A stretch of 64,000 bases of DNA from Mesorhizobium sp. YM1C-6-2 (GTDB lineage Bacteria > Pseudomonadota > Alphaproteobacteria > Rhizobiales > Rhizobiaceae). The DNA is taken from NCBI RefSeq assembly GCF_003666685.1, contig NZ_RCIZ01000002.1, positions 82,501-146,500 on the forward strand, given 5' to 3'. The position numbers and the translations under genes are program-made. Positions 28,261 through 37,914 of the stretch are shown one piece after another. The notes under the pieces were generated by a model. The model did not search any database, was not told the DNA's origin, and was given only the letters and a program-made list of their open reading frames with translations. The stretch's first letter is position 1; every line of letters begins with the position of its first letter.

Positions 28261-29712
28261 ATGTATCTCGGCATCGATCTCGGTACGTCCAGCGTCAAGA
28301 CGCTGCTCATCGATTCCGCCCAGGCGCTCATCGCTTCGGCGTCCGCCACGGTCGAGCTCTCGCGTCCGCGTCCGGGCTGGTCCGAGCAGGACCCGGCCGA
28401 CTGGATCGCGGCGACCGAAACGGCGCTCGACGAGCTGAAGGCAAAGCACGGTGCCGAACTCGCCGCGGTGAAGGGCATCGGCCTGTCAGGCCATATGCAT
28501 GGTGCAACCCTGCTCGACGCCGCCGACAAGGTGCTCCGCCCCTGCATCATGTGGAACGACACGAGAAGCTACGCCGAGGCGGCGAAGCTCGACGCCGATC
28601 CGCGTTTCCGCAAGATCACCGGCAACATCGTGTTTCCCGGCTTCACCGCGCCGAAACTCGCCTGGGTGAAGAACAACGAGCCGGCAGTCTTCGGCAAGGT
28701 CGCCAAGGTGCTGCTGCCCAAGGACTATCTGCGCCTCTGGCTCACCGGCGAGCACATGTCGGAGATGTCGGATTCCGCCGGCACATCTTGGCTGGATGTT
28801 GCGCAGCGCCGCTGGTCGGACGATCTGCTCGCCGCGACCGACCTGTCCGAGAAGCAGATGCCGAAGCTGGTCGAGGGTAGCGACCCGGCCGGAGCCTTGC
28901 GCGCCGAACTTGCCTCGAGATGGGGGATGAGTGCCGGCATCCCGGTGGCCGGCGGGGCAGGGGACAATGCGGCCTCGGCCTGCGGCATGGGCACCGTGAA
29001 GCCTGGCCACGCCTTCGCCTCCCTCGGCACGTCGGGCGTGCTTTTCGCGGCCAACGGCTCCTACCTGCCCAATCCCGAAAGTGCCGTGCACACCTTTTGC
29101 CATGCCCTGCCGGGCACCTGGCACCAGATGGGCGTCATCCTGACGGCGACCGACTCGCTGAACTGGTTGTCGAACATAACAGGGAAAAGCGCCGGCGACC
29201 TGACCGGCGAGCTTGGCGACAGTCTGAGGACGCCGACTGGCGTCACCTTCCTGCCCTACCTCTCGGGTGAACGCACGCCGTACAACGACGCGGCGATCCG
29301 CGGCTCCTTCACCGGGCTCAGCCATGAGGTCGACCGCGCGACCTTGACGCAGGCCGTGCTCGAAGGCGTCGTTTTTGCCTTTCGCGACTGCCTGGAAGCC
29401 CTGCATGTGGCCGGTACCGAACTGTCGCGTGTCACCGCGATCGGCGGCGGCTCGCGTTCGCGCTACTGGCTGAAGTCGCTCGCCACCGCGCTTGGGCTTC
29501 CGGTCGACATCCCGGCCGACGGCGATTTCGGCGCGGCCTTCGGCGCCGCGCGCCTCGGCCTCATCGCCGCAGAGAAGGCCGATCCTTTCGCGGTCTGCAC
29601 CGCGCCCGACACCGAGGAAACGGTCGAGCCCGATACGGAAATGGCCGCTGCCTACTCCGAAGCCTATCGGCGCTACCGCGCGCTCTATCCCGCCATCAGA
29701 GGAGTTTCGTGA
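28261..29712 (+). CDS. xylB: Xylulokinase
   Basis: 483 residues, a complete FGGY carbohydrate kinase. It starts [18 protein letters not shown] (phosphate 1 motif), has [10 protein letters not shown] and [11 protein letters not shown] in the substrate region, and [15 protein letters not shown] and [10 protein letters not shown] in the C-terminal domain. It phosphorylates D-xylulose for entry into the pentose phosphate route. GGGAGGAGAGG precedes the start. Its stop codon overlaps the xylA start by one base, so the two are translated together. Confidence 0.95.
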   Translation: MYLGIDLGTSSVKTLLIDSAQALIASASATVELSRPRPGWSEQDPADWIAATETALDELKAKHGAELAAVKGIGLSGHMHGATLLDAADKVLRPCIMWNDTRSYAEAAKLDADPRFRKITGNIVFPGFTAPKLAWVKNNEPAVFGKVAKVLLPKDYLRLWLTGEHMSEMSDSAGTSWLDVAQRRWSDDLLAATDLSEKQMPKLVEGSDPAGALRAELASRWGMSAGIPVAGGAGDNAASACGMGTVKPGHAFASLGTSGVLFAANGSYLPNPESAVHTFCHALPGTWHQMGVILTATDSLNWLSNITGKSAGDLTGELGDSLRTPTGVTFLPYLSGERTPYNDAAIRGSFTGLSHEVDRATLTQAVLEGVVFAFRDCLEALHVAGTELSRVTAIGGGSRSRYWLKSLATALGLPVDIPADGDFGAAFGAARLGLIAAEKADPFAVCTAPDTEETVEPDTEMAAAYSEAYRRYRALYPAIRGVS

Positions 29713-31022
29713 TGCCCACCGGCTTTTTCGGCGACATCAAAAAGATCAAATACGAAGGGCCGGACAGCACCAATCCGCTCGCCTACCGCTTCTACAACAA
29801 GGACGAGGTGGTCGCCGGCAAGAGGCTGGAAGACCATCTGCGCTTCGCGATCGCCTATTGGCACTCCTTTGCCTGGCCGGGCGGCGACCCGTTCGGGGGG
29901 CAGACCTTCGAACGTCCCTGGTTTGGCGACACGATGGAACTGGCGAAGCTCAAGGCCGACGTCGCCTTCGAGATGTTTTCCCTCCTCGGCGTCCCCTACT
30001 ACTGCTTCCACGACGCCGACGTCCGCCCGGAAGGCAAGAATTTCACCGAGAGCGCAGCACGGCTCGATGAGATCGCCGACTATTTCGCCAAGAAGCAGAA
30101 ACAGACCGGCGTCAAGCTCCTCTGGGGCACGGCCAACATGTTCTCGCATCGCCGCTTCATGGCAGGCGCCGCGACGAATCCGGATCCCGACGTCTTCGCC
30201 TATGCAGCCGCGACCGTTAAGGCCTGCATGGACGTCACCAAGCGCCTCGGCGGCGAGAACTATGTTCTGTGGGGCGGCCGCGAGGGTTACGAGACGCTGC
30301 TCAACACCGACCTCAAGCGCGAGCGCGAGCAGGCCGGCCGCTTCCTGTCGCTGGTCGTCGACTACAAGAAGAAGATCGGCTTCAAGGGCACGATCCTGAT
30401 CGAACCCAAGCCGCAGGAGCCGACCAAGCACCAGTACGATTACGACGTCGCCACCGTCTACGGCTTCCTCAAGGAGTTCGGGCTGGAGAAGGAGGTCAAG
30501 GTCAATATCGAGCAGGGCCACGCGATCCTTGCCGGCCACTCCTTCGAGCACGAGCTGGCGCTCGCCGGCTCGCTCGGCATCTTCGGCTCGATCGACATGA
30601 ACCGTAACGATTACCAGTCCGGCTGGGATACCGACCAGTTCCCGAACAACGTGCCGGAGATGGCGCTCGCCTACTACTATGTGCTGCAGGCCGGCGGCTT
30701 CAAGACGGGCGGCACCAATTTCGACGCCAAGATTCGCCGCCAGTCGATCGATCCGCAGGATCTGCTGGTCGCCCATATCGGCGCGATGGATTGCTGCGCG
30801 CGCGGCCTCAAGGCTGCGTCCAGGATGATCGAGGACAAGGCGCTTTCCGGCCCGCTCGAGGAACGCTACGCAGGCTGGCGCTCGACCGAGGGCAGGGCGA
30901 TGCTGTCGGGCAAGCGTTCGCTGGAAGAGATCGCCGACCGCGTCGTGAAGAAGTCGATCGAACCGCAGCCGAAATCCGGCCGGCAGGAATATCTGGAGAA
31001 CATCGTCAACCGCTACGTCTGA
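29712..31022 (+). CDS. xylA: Xylose isomerase
   Basis: 436 residues, the long class II type. Recognisable segments are FWHSF-type [15 protein letters not shown] near residue 48, YCFHDADV with the catalytic His, [43 protein letters not shown] with the metal-binding Glu, and IEQGHA. It converts D-xylose to D-xylulose. The ATG at 29712 overlaps the xylB stop (TGATG) and matches the family start; the preceding GTG is ignored. A regulator or transporter for xylose is not in the window. Confidence 0.97.
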   Translation: MPTGFFGDIKKIKYEGPDSTNPLAYRFYNKDEVVAGKRLEDHLRFAIAYWHSFAWPGGDPFGGQTFERPWFGDTMELAKLKADVAFEMFSLLGVPYYCFHDADVRPEGKNFTESAARLDEIADYFAKKQKQTGVKLLWGTANMFSHRRFMAGAATNPDPDVFAYAAATVKACMDVTKRLGGENYVLWGGREGYETLLNTDLKREREQAGRFLSLVVDYKKKIGFKGTILIEPKPQEPTKHQYDYDVATVYGFLKEFGLEKEVKVNIEQGHAILAGHSFEHELALAGSLGIFGSIDMNRNDYQSGWDTDQFPNNVPEMALAYYYVLQAGGFKTGGTNFDAKIRRQSIDPQDLLVAHIGAMDCCARGLKAASRMIEDKALSGPLEERYAGWRSTEGRAMLSGKRSLEEIADRVVKKSIEPQPKSGRQEYLENIVNRYV

Positions 31023-31151
31023 CGTGAATCGCAGCGCGGCAAGGCCTTCCTTCAAGGCAGGCTTTGCCGCAATGCCGGTAATAATAAAACTGTCGTCGGT
31101 TCGACACGTCTCTGCCTTCTGGTCGTCATGAACGACGGCTAGATTCGCGGC

Positions 31152-31403
31152 ATGGAAACGAACCGCACCAACCGTACACAGATCCATTCGCAGAGTGGCT
31201 TCGAGGCTCAGGTCGGAGCGCTGCTTGATCGTGTCCATGAATCGGCGTCGATCATCGACAGCCTGATGGCCATGCCCCTGCCGGGCGAGAACGATGACGC
31301 GCCGGAATGGAATGCGGCGGTGACGCGACGGCTGGAGCGCCGCCTGGCCGACTCGATGCGGGCCATCATCGAGCCGGGCGAGCCGGATCGGCGCAGCGCC
31401 TGA
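31152..31403 (+). CDS. Hypothetical protein, 83 residues
   Basis: A polar, helical-looking protein (QVGALLDRVHESASIIDSLMAMPLPGEND, then RRLERRLADSMRAI) with no cysteine, signal or membrane segment. It starts at an ATG 130 bp after xylA and ends 28 bp before the converging GlxA-type gene. No family is recognised; reading-frame codon use looks normal for this genome. Confidence 0.45.
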   Translation: METNRTNRTQIHSQSGFEAQVGALLDRVHESASIIDSLMAMPLPGENDDAPEWNAAVTRRLERRLADSMRAIIEPGEPDRRSA

Positions 31404-31430
31404 CGCAATTCCAAGAAGTCGAACCGGCTT

Positions 31431-32411
31431 TCAACCCTTCCGCAGCGCGGTCGGCGGCTTGCCGAAAGATCGCGCAAACGCCCGGGAGAAGGATGCGGCC
31501 GAAGAGAAGCCGGTGCGCGCGGCGATGTCGGTCATCGGAACGCGCGTGTCGACCACGAGCTTGCGCGCGGCGGTGAGGCGCAGACGCAGATAGTATGCCC
31601 CGGGCGTCTCGCCGATAGATTTGCGGAAAATGCTTTCCAGCGTGCGCGGGGTGACGCCCGTCCGTTTCGCGATCGCATCGATGCCGAACGGCTGGTCGAC
31701 ATGCGCCTCCATCAGCCTGATCGCCTGCGCCAGCCTGGGATCGTAGCCGTCGAGCCGGCCGAGCGAGACCAAGGGCTGCGCGTCGGTTGCTGCCCGCGAC
31801 TGGTCGTAGATGAAGACGCTCGCCACATCGAGCGCAGCGGCCATGCCGAGGCGCGAGCGCACGAGATGCAGCATCAGGTCGAAGGTCGGAGAGGCGCCGC
31901 CGCTGGTGAAGACCGGACCGTCGATGACGTAGCGGTCGGGCCGGACGTCCGTGCCGGGGAAGGCGGCGGCGAAATCCTCCATGTCCTCCCAGTGCGTGGT
32001 CGCCGCGCGGCCTTCCAGCAGCCCCGCCCGCGCCACCAGCCAGGTGCCTGCCTCGATGCCGCCGCAGGCGCGCGCCGACCGGGCAGCGCGGCGTAGCCCC
32101 TGCAGGAAGCTCGCGGTGGCGTAGCCCTGGGTGCCGAAGCCTGCGATCACTACGATCACGTCGGTGCTGGCGGCGGGATCGAACCTGCCGCCGACGGCGA
32201 TGGGAAGTCCGCATGTTGTGATGGCCGGATCGCCGCTCACCGAGACGAGGCGATAGCGGAAAGACTCCCCGCCGGAAATACGATTGGCCGCGCGCAGGGG
32301 ATCGATGGCGGATGCGACGCACATGATCGACGCGCCCGAAAAGACGAGGAACGTCACGTCGAGCGGTGTTCGTTCCGGCTGGAAGATGCTTGGCTTTGCG
32401 GTTTTTGCCAT
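31431..32411 (-). CDS. cdhR: GlxA-type AraC regulator, probable carnitine regulator
   Basis: 326 residues from MAKTAK. An amidotransferase-like (DJ-1/PfpI) domain fills residues about 15-200, and an AraC double helix-turn-helix the rest ([21 protein letters not shown] and [19 protein letters not shown]). This is the build of GlxA, GbdR and CdhR. It is divergent, across 71 bp, from the carnitine operon, as CdhR is in pseudomonads, so it is taken to be the activator of that operon in response to carnitine or a derivative. The ORF could begin 19 residues earlier; the conserved part starts after MAKTAK. Confidence 0.8.
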   Translation of the reverse strand: MAKTAKPSIFQPERTPLDVTFLVFSGASIMCVASAIDPLRAANRISGGESFRYRLVSVSGDPAITTCGLPIAVGGRFDPAASTDVIVVIAGFGTQGYATASFLQGLRRAARSARACGGIEAGTWLVARAGLLEGRAATTHWEDMEDFAAAFPGTDVRPDRYVIDGPVFTSGGASPTFDLMLHLVRSRLGMAAALDVASVFIYDQSRAATDAQPLVSLGRLDGYDPRLAQAIRLMEAHVDQPFGIDAIAKRTGVTPRTLESIFRKSIGETPGAYYLRLRLTAARKLVVDTRVPMTDIAARTGFSSAASFSRAFARSFGKPPTALRKG

Positions 32412-32482
32412 GTTGTCTTCGTAAAACGCGAAACAGAGTTCCGCAAGCCGCGCCAAAATCCCGATCATTAAGGGAGAGATAC

Positions 32483-33400
32483 ATGCCGCTAGCCATGAAT
32501 CGCGAGGTCTTCATCACCTGCGCCGTTACCGGATCGGGTGGCACACAGGACCGCAGCCCGCACGTGCCGCGCTCGCCGAAACAGATCGCGGACTCGGCCA
32601 TTGCGGCAGCCAAGGCGGGGGCGGCTGTCGTCCATTGCCATGTGCGCGACCCCGAGACCGGCAAGCCGCGCCGCGACGTCTCGCTCTACCGCGAGGTGAC
32701 CGAGCGCATCCGCGACGCGGATGTCGACGTGGTTCTGAACCTTACGGCCGGCATGGGCGGCGACATGGTGTTCGGCCCGGTGGAGAGCCCGCTGCCGTTG
32801 AAGGAGCAGGGCACCGACATGGCAGGCGCGGCCGAGCGCGTGGAGCATGTCAGGCAATGCCTGCCGGAAATCTGCACGCTCGACTGCGGCACGATGAATT
32901 TCAACGAAGCCGACTATGTGATGACCAACACACCCGGCATGCTGCGCGCCATGGGTGGTATGATGACCGCGATGGGCGTGAAGCCGGAGATCGAGGCCTT
33001 CGACACCGGGCATCTCTGGTTTGCCAAGCAACTCGTCGCCGAAGGCGTGTTGAAGCCGGATGCCCTGGTGCAGCTCTGCATGGGCGTGCCGTGGGGGGCG
33101 CCTGACGATCTCAACACCTTCATGGCGATGGTCAACAACGTGCCGCCGGAATGGACCTTTTCGGCCTTCTCGCTCGGCCGCAACCAGATGGCCTATGTCG
33201 CTGCCGCGGTGCTTGCCGGCGGCAATGTGCGCGTCGGGCTGGAGGACAATCTCTGGCTGGACAAGGGCGTGCTGGCGACCAACGCGCAGCTCGTCGAGCG
33301 TGCCGTCACCATCGTCGAGAATCTCGGCGCGCGGGTGATCGGCCCTGAGGAAGTGCGCAAGAAACTCAATCTCACCAAGCGCGCGCCGCTGGCGGCGTAA
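32483..33400 (+). CDS. BKACE enzyme, probable 3-dehydrocarnitine cleavage enzyme
   Basis: 305 residues, DUF849/beta-keto acid cleavage family. Zinc ligands are in [14 protein letters not shown], and further family segments are [27 protein letters not shown] and VGLEDNLWL. In the carnitine pathway this enzyme uses acetyl-CoA to split 3-dehydrocarnitine into betainyl-CoA and acetoacetate. It is the first gene of the operon, 14 bp before carnitine dehydrogenase. The ATG at 32483 has AAGGGAGAG upstream. The substrate assignment rests on the neighbour. Confidence 0.88.
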   Translation: MPLAMNREVFITCAVTGSGGTQDRSPHVPRSPKQIADSAIAAAKAGAAVVHCHVRDPETGKPRRDVSLYREVTERIRDADVDVVLNLTAGMGGDMVFGPVESPLPLKEQGTDMAGAAERVEHVRQCLPEICTLDCGTMNFNEADYVMTNTPGMLRAMGGMMTAMGVKPEIEAFDTGHLWFAKQLVAEGVLKPDALVQLCMGVPWGAPDDLNTFMAMVNNVPPEWTFSAFSLGRNQMAYVAAAVLAGGNVRVGLEDNLWLDKGVLATNAQLVERAVTIVENLGARVIGPEEVRKKLNLTKRAPLAA

Positions 33401-33414
33401 TCGAGGGCAAAACC

Positions 33415-34593
33415 ATGACCATCACCAAGGCGGCCGCGATCGGCGGCGGCGTGATCGGGGCGGGCTGGGTGGCCCGGCTGCTGCTCAACGGCATCGACGT
33501 GTCGATCTACGATCCCGACCCCGAGGCTTCGCGCAAGGTGAGCGAGGTGATGAAGGGAGCTCGCCGCGCTTACAAGAAGATGCTGCCGGACGGGCTGCCC
33601 AAGGAAGGCAAGCTGACCTTCGCAAAAACCATCGCCGAGGCGGTGAAGGACGCCGACTTCATCCAGGAAAGCGTTCCCGAACGCCTCGACCTCAAGCACA
33701 AGGTGCTGGCCGAGATCGACCTCCACGCGCCGGCCAATTCCATCGTTGGTTCATCCACCTCCGGCATGCTGCCGTCGGACATGCAGGTGGCGATGAAGAA
33801 GCATCCCGAGCGGCTGGTGGTCGGCCATCCGTTCAATCCGGTCTACCTGCTGCCACTGGTCGAGATCGTCGCCGGCAAGCAGACTTTTCCGGAGGCGGTC
33901 GAGGTCGCCAAGGAGATCTATGCTTCGATCGGCATGAAACCGGTCGTCATCCGCAAGGAGATCGAGGCCTTTGTCGGCGACCGCATCCTGGAGGCCGCCT
34001 GGCGCGAGGCGCTGTGGCTGGTGAAGGACGGCATCTGCACCGTCGAGGAACTCGACGACATCATGCGCTATTCCTTCGGCATACGCTGGGCGCAGATGGG
34101 CATGTTCCAGGTCTATCGCGTGGCCGGCGGCGAGGCCGGCATGCGCCATTTCATGGCGCAGTTCGGGCCGTGCCTGAAGTGGCCCTGGACCAAGCTGATG
34201 GATGTGCCGGAGTTCAACGACGAACTGGTCGACCTGATCGCCACGCAGTCGGACGAGCAGTCGGACAAATGGTCGATCCGCGAGTTGGAAAAGATCCGCG
34301 ACGACAATCTGGTCGCGATCATGGAAGCGCTCGGCAGGCAGAACAAGGGCAAGGGCTGGGGCGCCGGCGAACTCTACAACGACTATACGAAGCAGCTTTC
34401 CGGGCTCGTGGCGAAGAAGGCGAAGCCCACGTCGAAGGCCAAGGCTACCAAGCCGGCCACGAAGGCGAAGGCCGTGAAGCCGGCCGCCAAGGCGAAGGCC
34501 GCGAAGCCGGCGAAGAAGGCGGCGGTCAAGGCAGCCCCGAAGGTCGCGTCCAGGAAAGCCGCGCCCAAGAAGGCCAGCCGCAAGAAGGGTTGA
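33415..34593 (+). CDS. L-carnitine dehydrogenase with a Lys/Ala-rich C-terminal tail
   Basis: 392 residues. Residues 1-320 are a 3-hydroxyacyl-CoA-dehydrogenase-fold enzyme with the NAD motif GGGVIGAGW (9-17), VPERLDLKHKVL, GSSTSGMLPSD, and VVGHPFNPVYLLPLVE with the catalytic His, as in carnitine 3-dehydrogenases. It oxidises L-carnitine to 3-dehydrocarnitine. From about residue 333 to the end, 60 residues consist almost only of Lys, Ala, Pro, Ser, Thr and Arg (AKKAKPTSKAKATKP, repeating to KKASRKKG), just like the tail of bacterial histone-H1-like proteins. Many rhizobial relatives have a thioesterase domain there instead. The reading frame is open and the stop abuts the next gene by 4 bp. 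Confidence 0.9.
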   Translation: MTITKAAAIGGGVIGAGWVARLLLNGIDVSIYDPDPEASRKVSEVMKGARRAYKKMLPDGLPKEGKLTFAKTIAEAVKDADFIQESVPERLDLKHKVLAEIDLHAPANSIVGSSTSGMLPSDMQVAMKKHPERLVVGHPFNPVYLLPLVEIVAGKQTFPEAVEVAKEIYASIGMKPVVIRKEIEAFVGDRILEAAWREALWLVKDGICTVEELDDIMRYSFGIRWAQMGMFQVYRVAGGEAGMRHFMAQFGPCLKWPWTKLMDVPEFNDELVDLIATQSDEQSDKWSIRELEKIRDDNLVAIMEALGRQNKGKGWGAGELYNDYTKQLSGLVAKKAKPTSKAKATKPATKAKAVKPAAKAKAAKPAKKAAVKAAPKVASRKAAPKKASRKKG

Positions 34594-34597
34594 TCAG

Positions 34598-35761
34598 ATG
34601 GATTTCGGCCTCTCGGAAGAACAGAAGCTCATCGTCGAGACCACCCGCGCCTTCGTCGAGAACGAACTCTATCCGCACGAACAGGAGGTCGAGCGCACCG
34701 GCGTGCTGCGGCCCGAACTCGTGGACGAGCTGAAGGCGAAGGCGATCGAAGCGGGCCTCTACGCCGCCAACATGCCGGCCGACGTCGGCGGGGCGGGGCT
34801 CGATACGGCGACATGGCTCCTCTACGAGAAGGAGCTCGGCCGCGCCAACTATGCGCTGCACTGGACCTGCGTGGCACGCCCGTCCAACATCCTGCTCGCC
34901 GGGACGTCGGAGCAGCGCGAGAAGTATCTGTTTCCCTGCATCCGCGGCGAAAAATCCGACTGCCTCGCCATGACCGAGCCTGGCGCCGGCTCCGACCTGC
35001 GCGGCATGAAGGCGACGGCGGTGCAGGACGGCGGCGACTGGGTGCTCAACGGCACCAAGCACTTCATCTCACACGCCGACGTTGCCGATTTCGCCATCGT
35101 CTTCATGGCGTCGGGTGAGGAGGATAGTCCGCGCGGCAAGCGCAAGAAGATCACCGCCTTCTTCGTCGACAAGGGAACGCCCGGCTTCACCGTGCGCGAC
35201 GGCTACCGCAACGTCTCGCATCGCGGCTACACCAATTCGGTGCTGGAATTCGACAATTGCCGCCTGCCGGCGAGCCAGATCCTCGGCGAGGTGCACAAGG
35301 GTTTCGAGGTCGCCAATTCCTGGCTCGGCGCGACGCGCCTGCAGGTCGGCGCGACGTGTCTGGGCCGCGCCGAACGCGCGCTCGGCCATGCCATCGATTA
35401 TGCCGCCAGCCGCGAACAGTTCGGCCAGCAGATCGGAAAGTTCCAGGGCGTGTCCTTCAAGCTCGCCGACATGGCGACCGAGCTGAAGGCCGCGGAGCTC
35501 ATGATCCTCGAAGCCGGCTGGAAATACGACCAGGGCACGGTGACCGACCAGGACATGGCGATGGCCAAGCTTAAGGCCACCGAGATGCTCGCCTTCGTCG
35601 CCGACGAAGCGATCCAGATCCATGGCGGCATGGGCCTGATGGACGACCTGCCGCTGGAGCGCATCTGGCGCGACGCCCGCGTCGAGCGCATCTGGGAGGG
35701 AACCAGCGAAATCCAACGCCATATCATTTCGCGCGCGCTGCTGAGGGCCGTCGGGGGATGA
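34598..35761 (+). CDS. Acyl-CoA dehydrogenase, probable gamma-butyrobetainyl-CoA dehydrogenase
   Basis: 387 residues, full acyl-CoA dehydrogenase fold. FAD-contact segment CLAMTEPGAGSDLRGMK and later SREQFGQQIGKFQG, QIHGGMG and RIWEGTSEIQRHII. By position it should oxidise gamma-butyrobetainyl-CoA to crotonobetainyl-CoA, the reverse of what CaiA does under anaerobic conditions. It lies between carnitine dehydrogenase and the CoA ligase, and its stop overlaps the ligase start by 4 bp (ATGA). The substrate is inferred. Confidence 0.88.
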   Translation: MDFGLSEEQKLIVETTRAFVENELYPHEQEVERTGVLRPELVDELKAKAIEAGLYAANMPADVGGAGLDTATWLLYEKELGRANYALHWTCVARPSNILLAGTSEQREKYLFPCIRGEKSDCLAMTEPGAGSDLRGMKATAVQDGGDWVLNGTKHFISHADVADFAIVFMASGEEDSPRGKRKKITAFFVDKGTPGFTVRDGYRNVSHRGYTNSVLEFDNCRLPASQILGEVHKGFEVANSWLGATRLQVGATCLGRAERALGHAIDYAASREQFGQQIGKFQGVSFKLADMATELKAAELMILEAGWKYDQGTVTDQDMAMAKLKATEMLAFVADEAIQIHGGMGLMDDLPLERIWRDARVERIWEGTSEIQRHIISRALLRAVGG

Positions 35762-37914
35762 GCCGCCTGGACCGTCTGCTGCGGCCGAAATCGGTCGCCG
35801 TTGTGGGCGGCGGCTTCTTCGCGCCCAATGTCGTGAAGCAGTGCCTGAAGATGGAATTCGCCGGCGGCATCTGGCCGGTGCATCCGTCGAAGGACGAGGT
35901 CGCGGGCGTCAAGGCCTATCGTTCGCTGGCCGATCTGCCATCCGCGCCCGACGCCACCTTCATCGGCGTCAACCGCAACCTCACCATCGACATCGTGCGC
36001 GAGCTGCGGGAGCTGGGCGCCGGCGGCGCGATCTGCTTCGCAGCCGGTTTTCGCGAAACGGGCAGCTACGACGCCGACGGCGAGCGCCTGCAGCAGGCGC
36101 TGGTCGAGGCGGCCGGCGACATGCCGGTTATCGGGCCCAACTGCTACGGCCTGATCAATTATGCCGACGGCGCGCTGCTGTGGCCCGACCAGCATGGCGG
36201 ACGGCGCCTGAAGGAAGGCGAGGGCGGCGCCGCGATCATCACGCAGTCGTCCAACATCGCCTGCAACCTCACCATGCAGACGCGGGGCCTGCCGCTCGCC
36301 TACATGATGACGGCCGGCAACCAGGCGCAGACCGGGCTCTCCGAAATGGCGCTCGGGCTAATCGAGGATCCGCGTGTCTCGTGCCTTGGCCTGCACATTG
36401 AGGGTTTTGACTCGGTCGCCGGCTTCGAGCGGCTGGCGGCGCGGGCGCGCGAGCTGAAAAAGCCGATCGTGGCGATGAAGGTCGGCCGCTCCGAACAGGC
36501 GCGCGCGGCCACGGTTTCGCATACCGCTTCGCTCGCCGGTTCGGATGCGGCGTCGGACGCTTTTCTCAAGCGTCTTGGAATACCTCGCGTGGACACCATC
36601 CCGGCCTTTCTGGAGACGCTGAAGCTCTTCCACGCGGTCGGGCCGCTGGACAGCTACACGCTGTCGTCGATGAGCTGCTCGGGCGGCGAGGCATCGGTGA
36701 TGGCCGACACGGCGGAAGGCCGCCGCGTCCATTTCCCGAAGCTTGCGCAAGAACACCGTGCGCGTGTGCAGGAAACGCTCGGGCCGCTGGTCGCGGTCGC
36801 CAACCCGCTCGACTACAACACCTACATCTGGGCCAACGAGCCGGCGATGACCGCCACTTTCAGCGCCATGGCATCAGGCGGATTCGGCCTCAACATGCTG
36901 GTGCTGGATTTCCCGCGCACCGACCGCTGCTCCGACGCCGACTGGTGGTTCACCGTCAACGCCTTCGAGGCAGCGCTGAAGGCTAACGGCGCCAAGGGCG
37001 CGGTCGTTGCCTCGATGGGCGAGAACCTGCCCGAAAACCACGCGGAAGAGCTGCTCAGGCGCGGCATCGTGCCGATCCTCGGTATCGCCGAGGCGTTGGA
37101 CGCGGCGGCGGCGGCGGCGTTCGTGGGGGAGATGTGGAAGCGCGACACTACTCCCTTGAGAGGAGGATCGCTCGGCGGGGCCGAGCGGGGTGGGGTCGCT
37201 CCGCCAGTACGCGACGCTGCTGAGGTGCCTTCTGAGGCTACTCCCTCCGCCTGCTCAAGCGGGAAAGAAATCTTCCCGGACGAAGCCTCGGCCAAGGCCA
37301 TGCTGGCTGCAGCAGGCCTGTCCGTGCCGCCCGGCCGCCGTGCCGCCAGCGTGGCGGAGGCGGTGATAGCGGCCAACGAGCTCGGCTATCCGGTTGCGCT
37401 GAAGGCGCTTGGCGTGGCGCACAAGTCGGAAGCCGGCGCGGTCAAGCTCAACCTGAGGGACGAGGCGTCGGTGCGCGCCGCCGCCGAACAGCTGGCCGGC
37501 CTCGGAAGCGGCCTCTATGTCGAGCGCATGGTCGAAGGCGGCATCGCCGAACTCATCGTGGGCATCACGCACGATCCTTTGTTCGGGCCGGTGATGACAC
37601 TGGGCACCGGCGGCGTGCTGGTCGAACTCTTGAAGGACAGCGCCACGCTGCTCCTGCCGGCTGCGCGCGAGGAGGTGGAGGCCGCCTTGCGCGGGCTGAA
37701 ACTTTTCCCGCTGCTCGACGGGTTCCGCGGACGGCCGAAGGCCGATCTCGCCGCTGCCATCGATGCGGTGCTCGAGATTTCCGGCTTCGCGCTCGCCAAT
37801 GCCGATACACTGACCGAGCTCGACGTCAATCCGCTCATCGTCTGCGCCGAAGGCAAGGGCGCCTGGGCCGCGGACGCGCTGCTCGTCACAAGAAAAACAG
37901 CTCCGGAGGCATAG
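35758..37914 (+). CDS. NDP-forming acyl-CoA ligase, probable betaine-type substrate
   Basis: 718 residues, the acetyl-CoA synthetase (ADP-forming) architecture: CoA-binding Rossmann domain (LLRPKSVAVVGGG at the start), two succinyl-CoA-ligase-like domains (AVVSHTASLAGSD contains the phosphohistidine His), then a C-terminal ATP-grasp domain from about residue 505 (FPDEASAKAMLAAAGLSVP, GYPVALKALGVAHKSEAGAVKLN). It would activate gamma-butyrobetaine, crotonobetaine or carnitine with CoA, replacing the AMP-forming CaiC. A Gly/Pro/Ser-rich stretch between the two halves derives from an intergenic repeat (see 37140). Confidence 0.85.
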   Translation: MSRLDRLLRPKSVAVVGGGFFAPNVVKQCLKMEFAGGIWPVHPSKDEVAGVKAYRSLADLPSAPDATFIGVNRNLTIDIVRELRELGAGGAICFAAGFRETGSYDADGERLQQALVEAAGDMPVIGPNCYGLINYADGALLWPDQHGGRRLKEGEGGAAIITQSSNIACNLTMQTRGLPLAYMMTAGNQAQTGLSEMALGLIEDPRVSCLGLHIEGFDSVAGFERLAARARELKKPIVAMKVGRSEQARAATVSHTASLAGSDAASDAFLKRLGIPRVDTIPAFLETLKLFHAVGPLDSYTLSSMSCSGGEASVMADTAEGRRVHFPKLAQEHRARVQETLGPLVAVANPLDYNTYIWANEPAMTATFSAMASGGFGLNMLVLDFPRTDRCSDADWWFTVNAFEAALKANGAKGAVVASMGENLPENHAEELLRRGIVPILGIAEALDAAAAAAFVGEMWKRDTTPLRGGSLGGAERGGVAPPVRDAAEVPSEATPSACSSGKEIFPDEASAKAMLAAAGLSVPPGRRAASVAEAVIAANELGYPVALKALGVAHKSEAGAVKLNLRDEASVRAAAEQLAGLGSGLYVERMVEGGIAELIVGITHDPLFGPVMTLGTGGVLVELLKDSATLLLPAAREEVEAALRGLKLFPLLDGFRGRPKADLAAAIDAVLEISGFALANADTLTELDVNPLIVCAEGKGAWAADALLVTRKTAPEA
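37140..37262 (+). repeat. Mosaic repeat inserted in frame inside the CoA ligase gene
   Basis: About 120 bp, encoding roughly residues 462-501 (TPLRGGSLGGAERGG, VAPPVRDAAEVPSEA). The reverse complement begins like a rhizobial mosaic repeat: GACCCCACCCCGCTCGG then GATCCTCCTCTC AAGGGAG, against GACCCCACCCGGCTCG and GACCTCCCCTCGAGGGGGAG in the intergenic copy at 25309. It falls precisely in the linker between the ligase and ATP-grasp halves and leaves the frame open. Confidence 0.65.
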
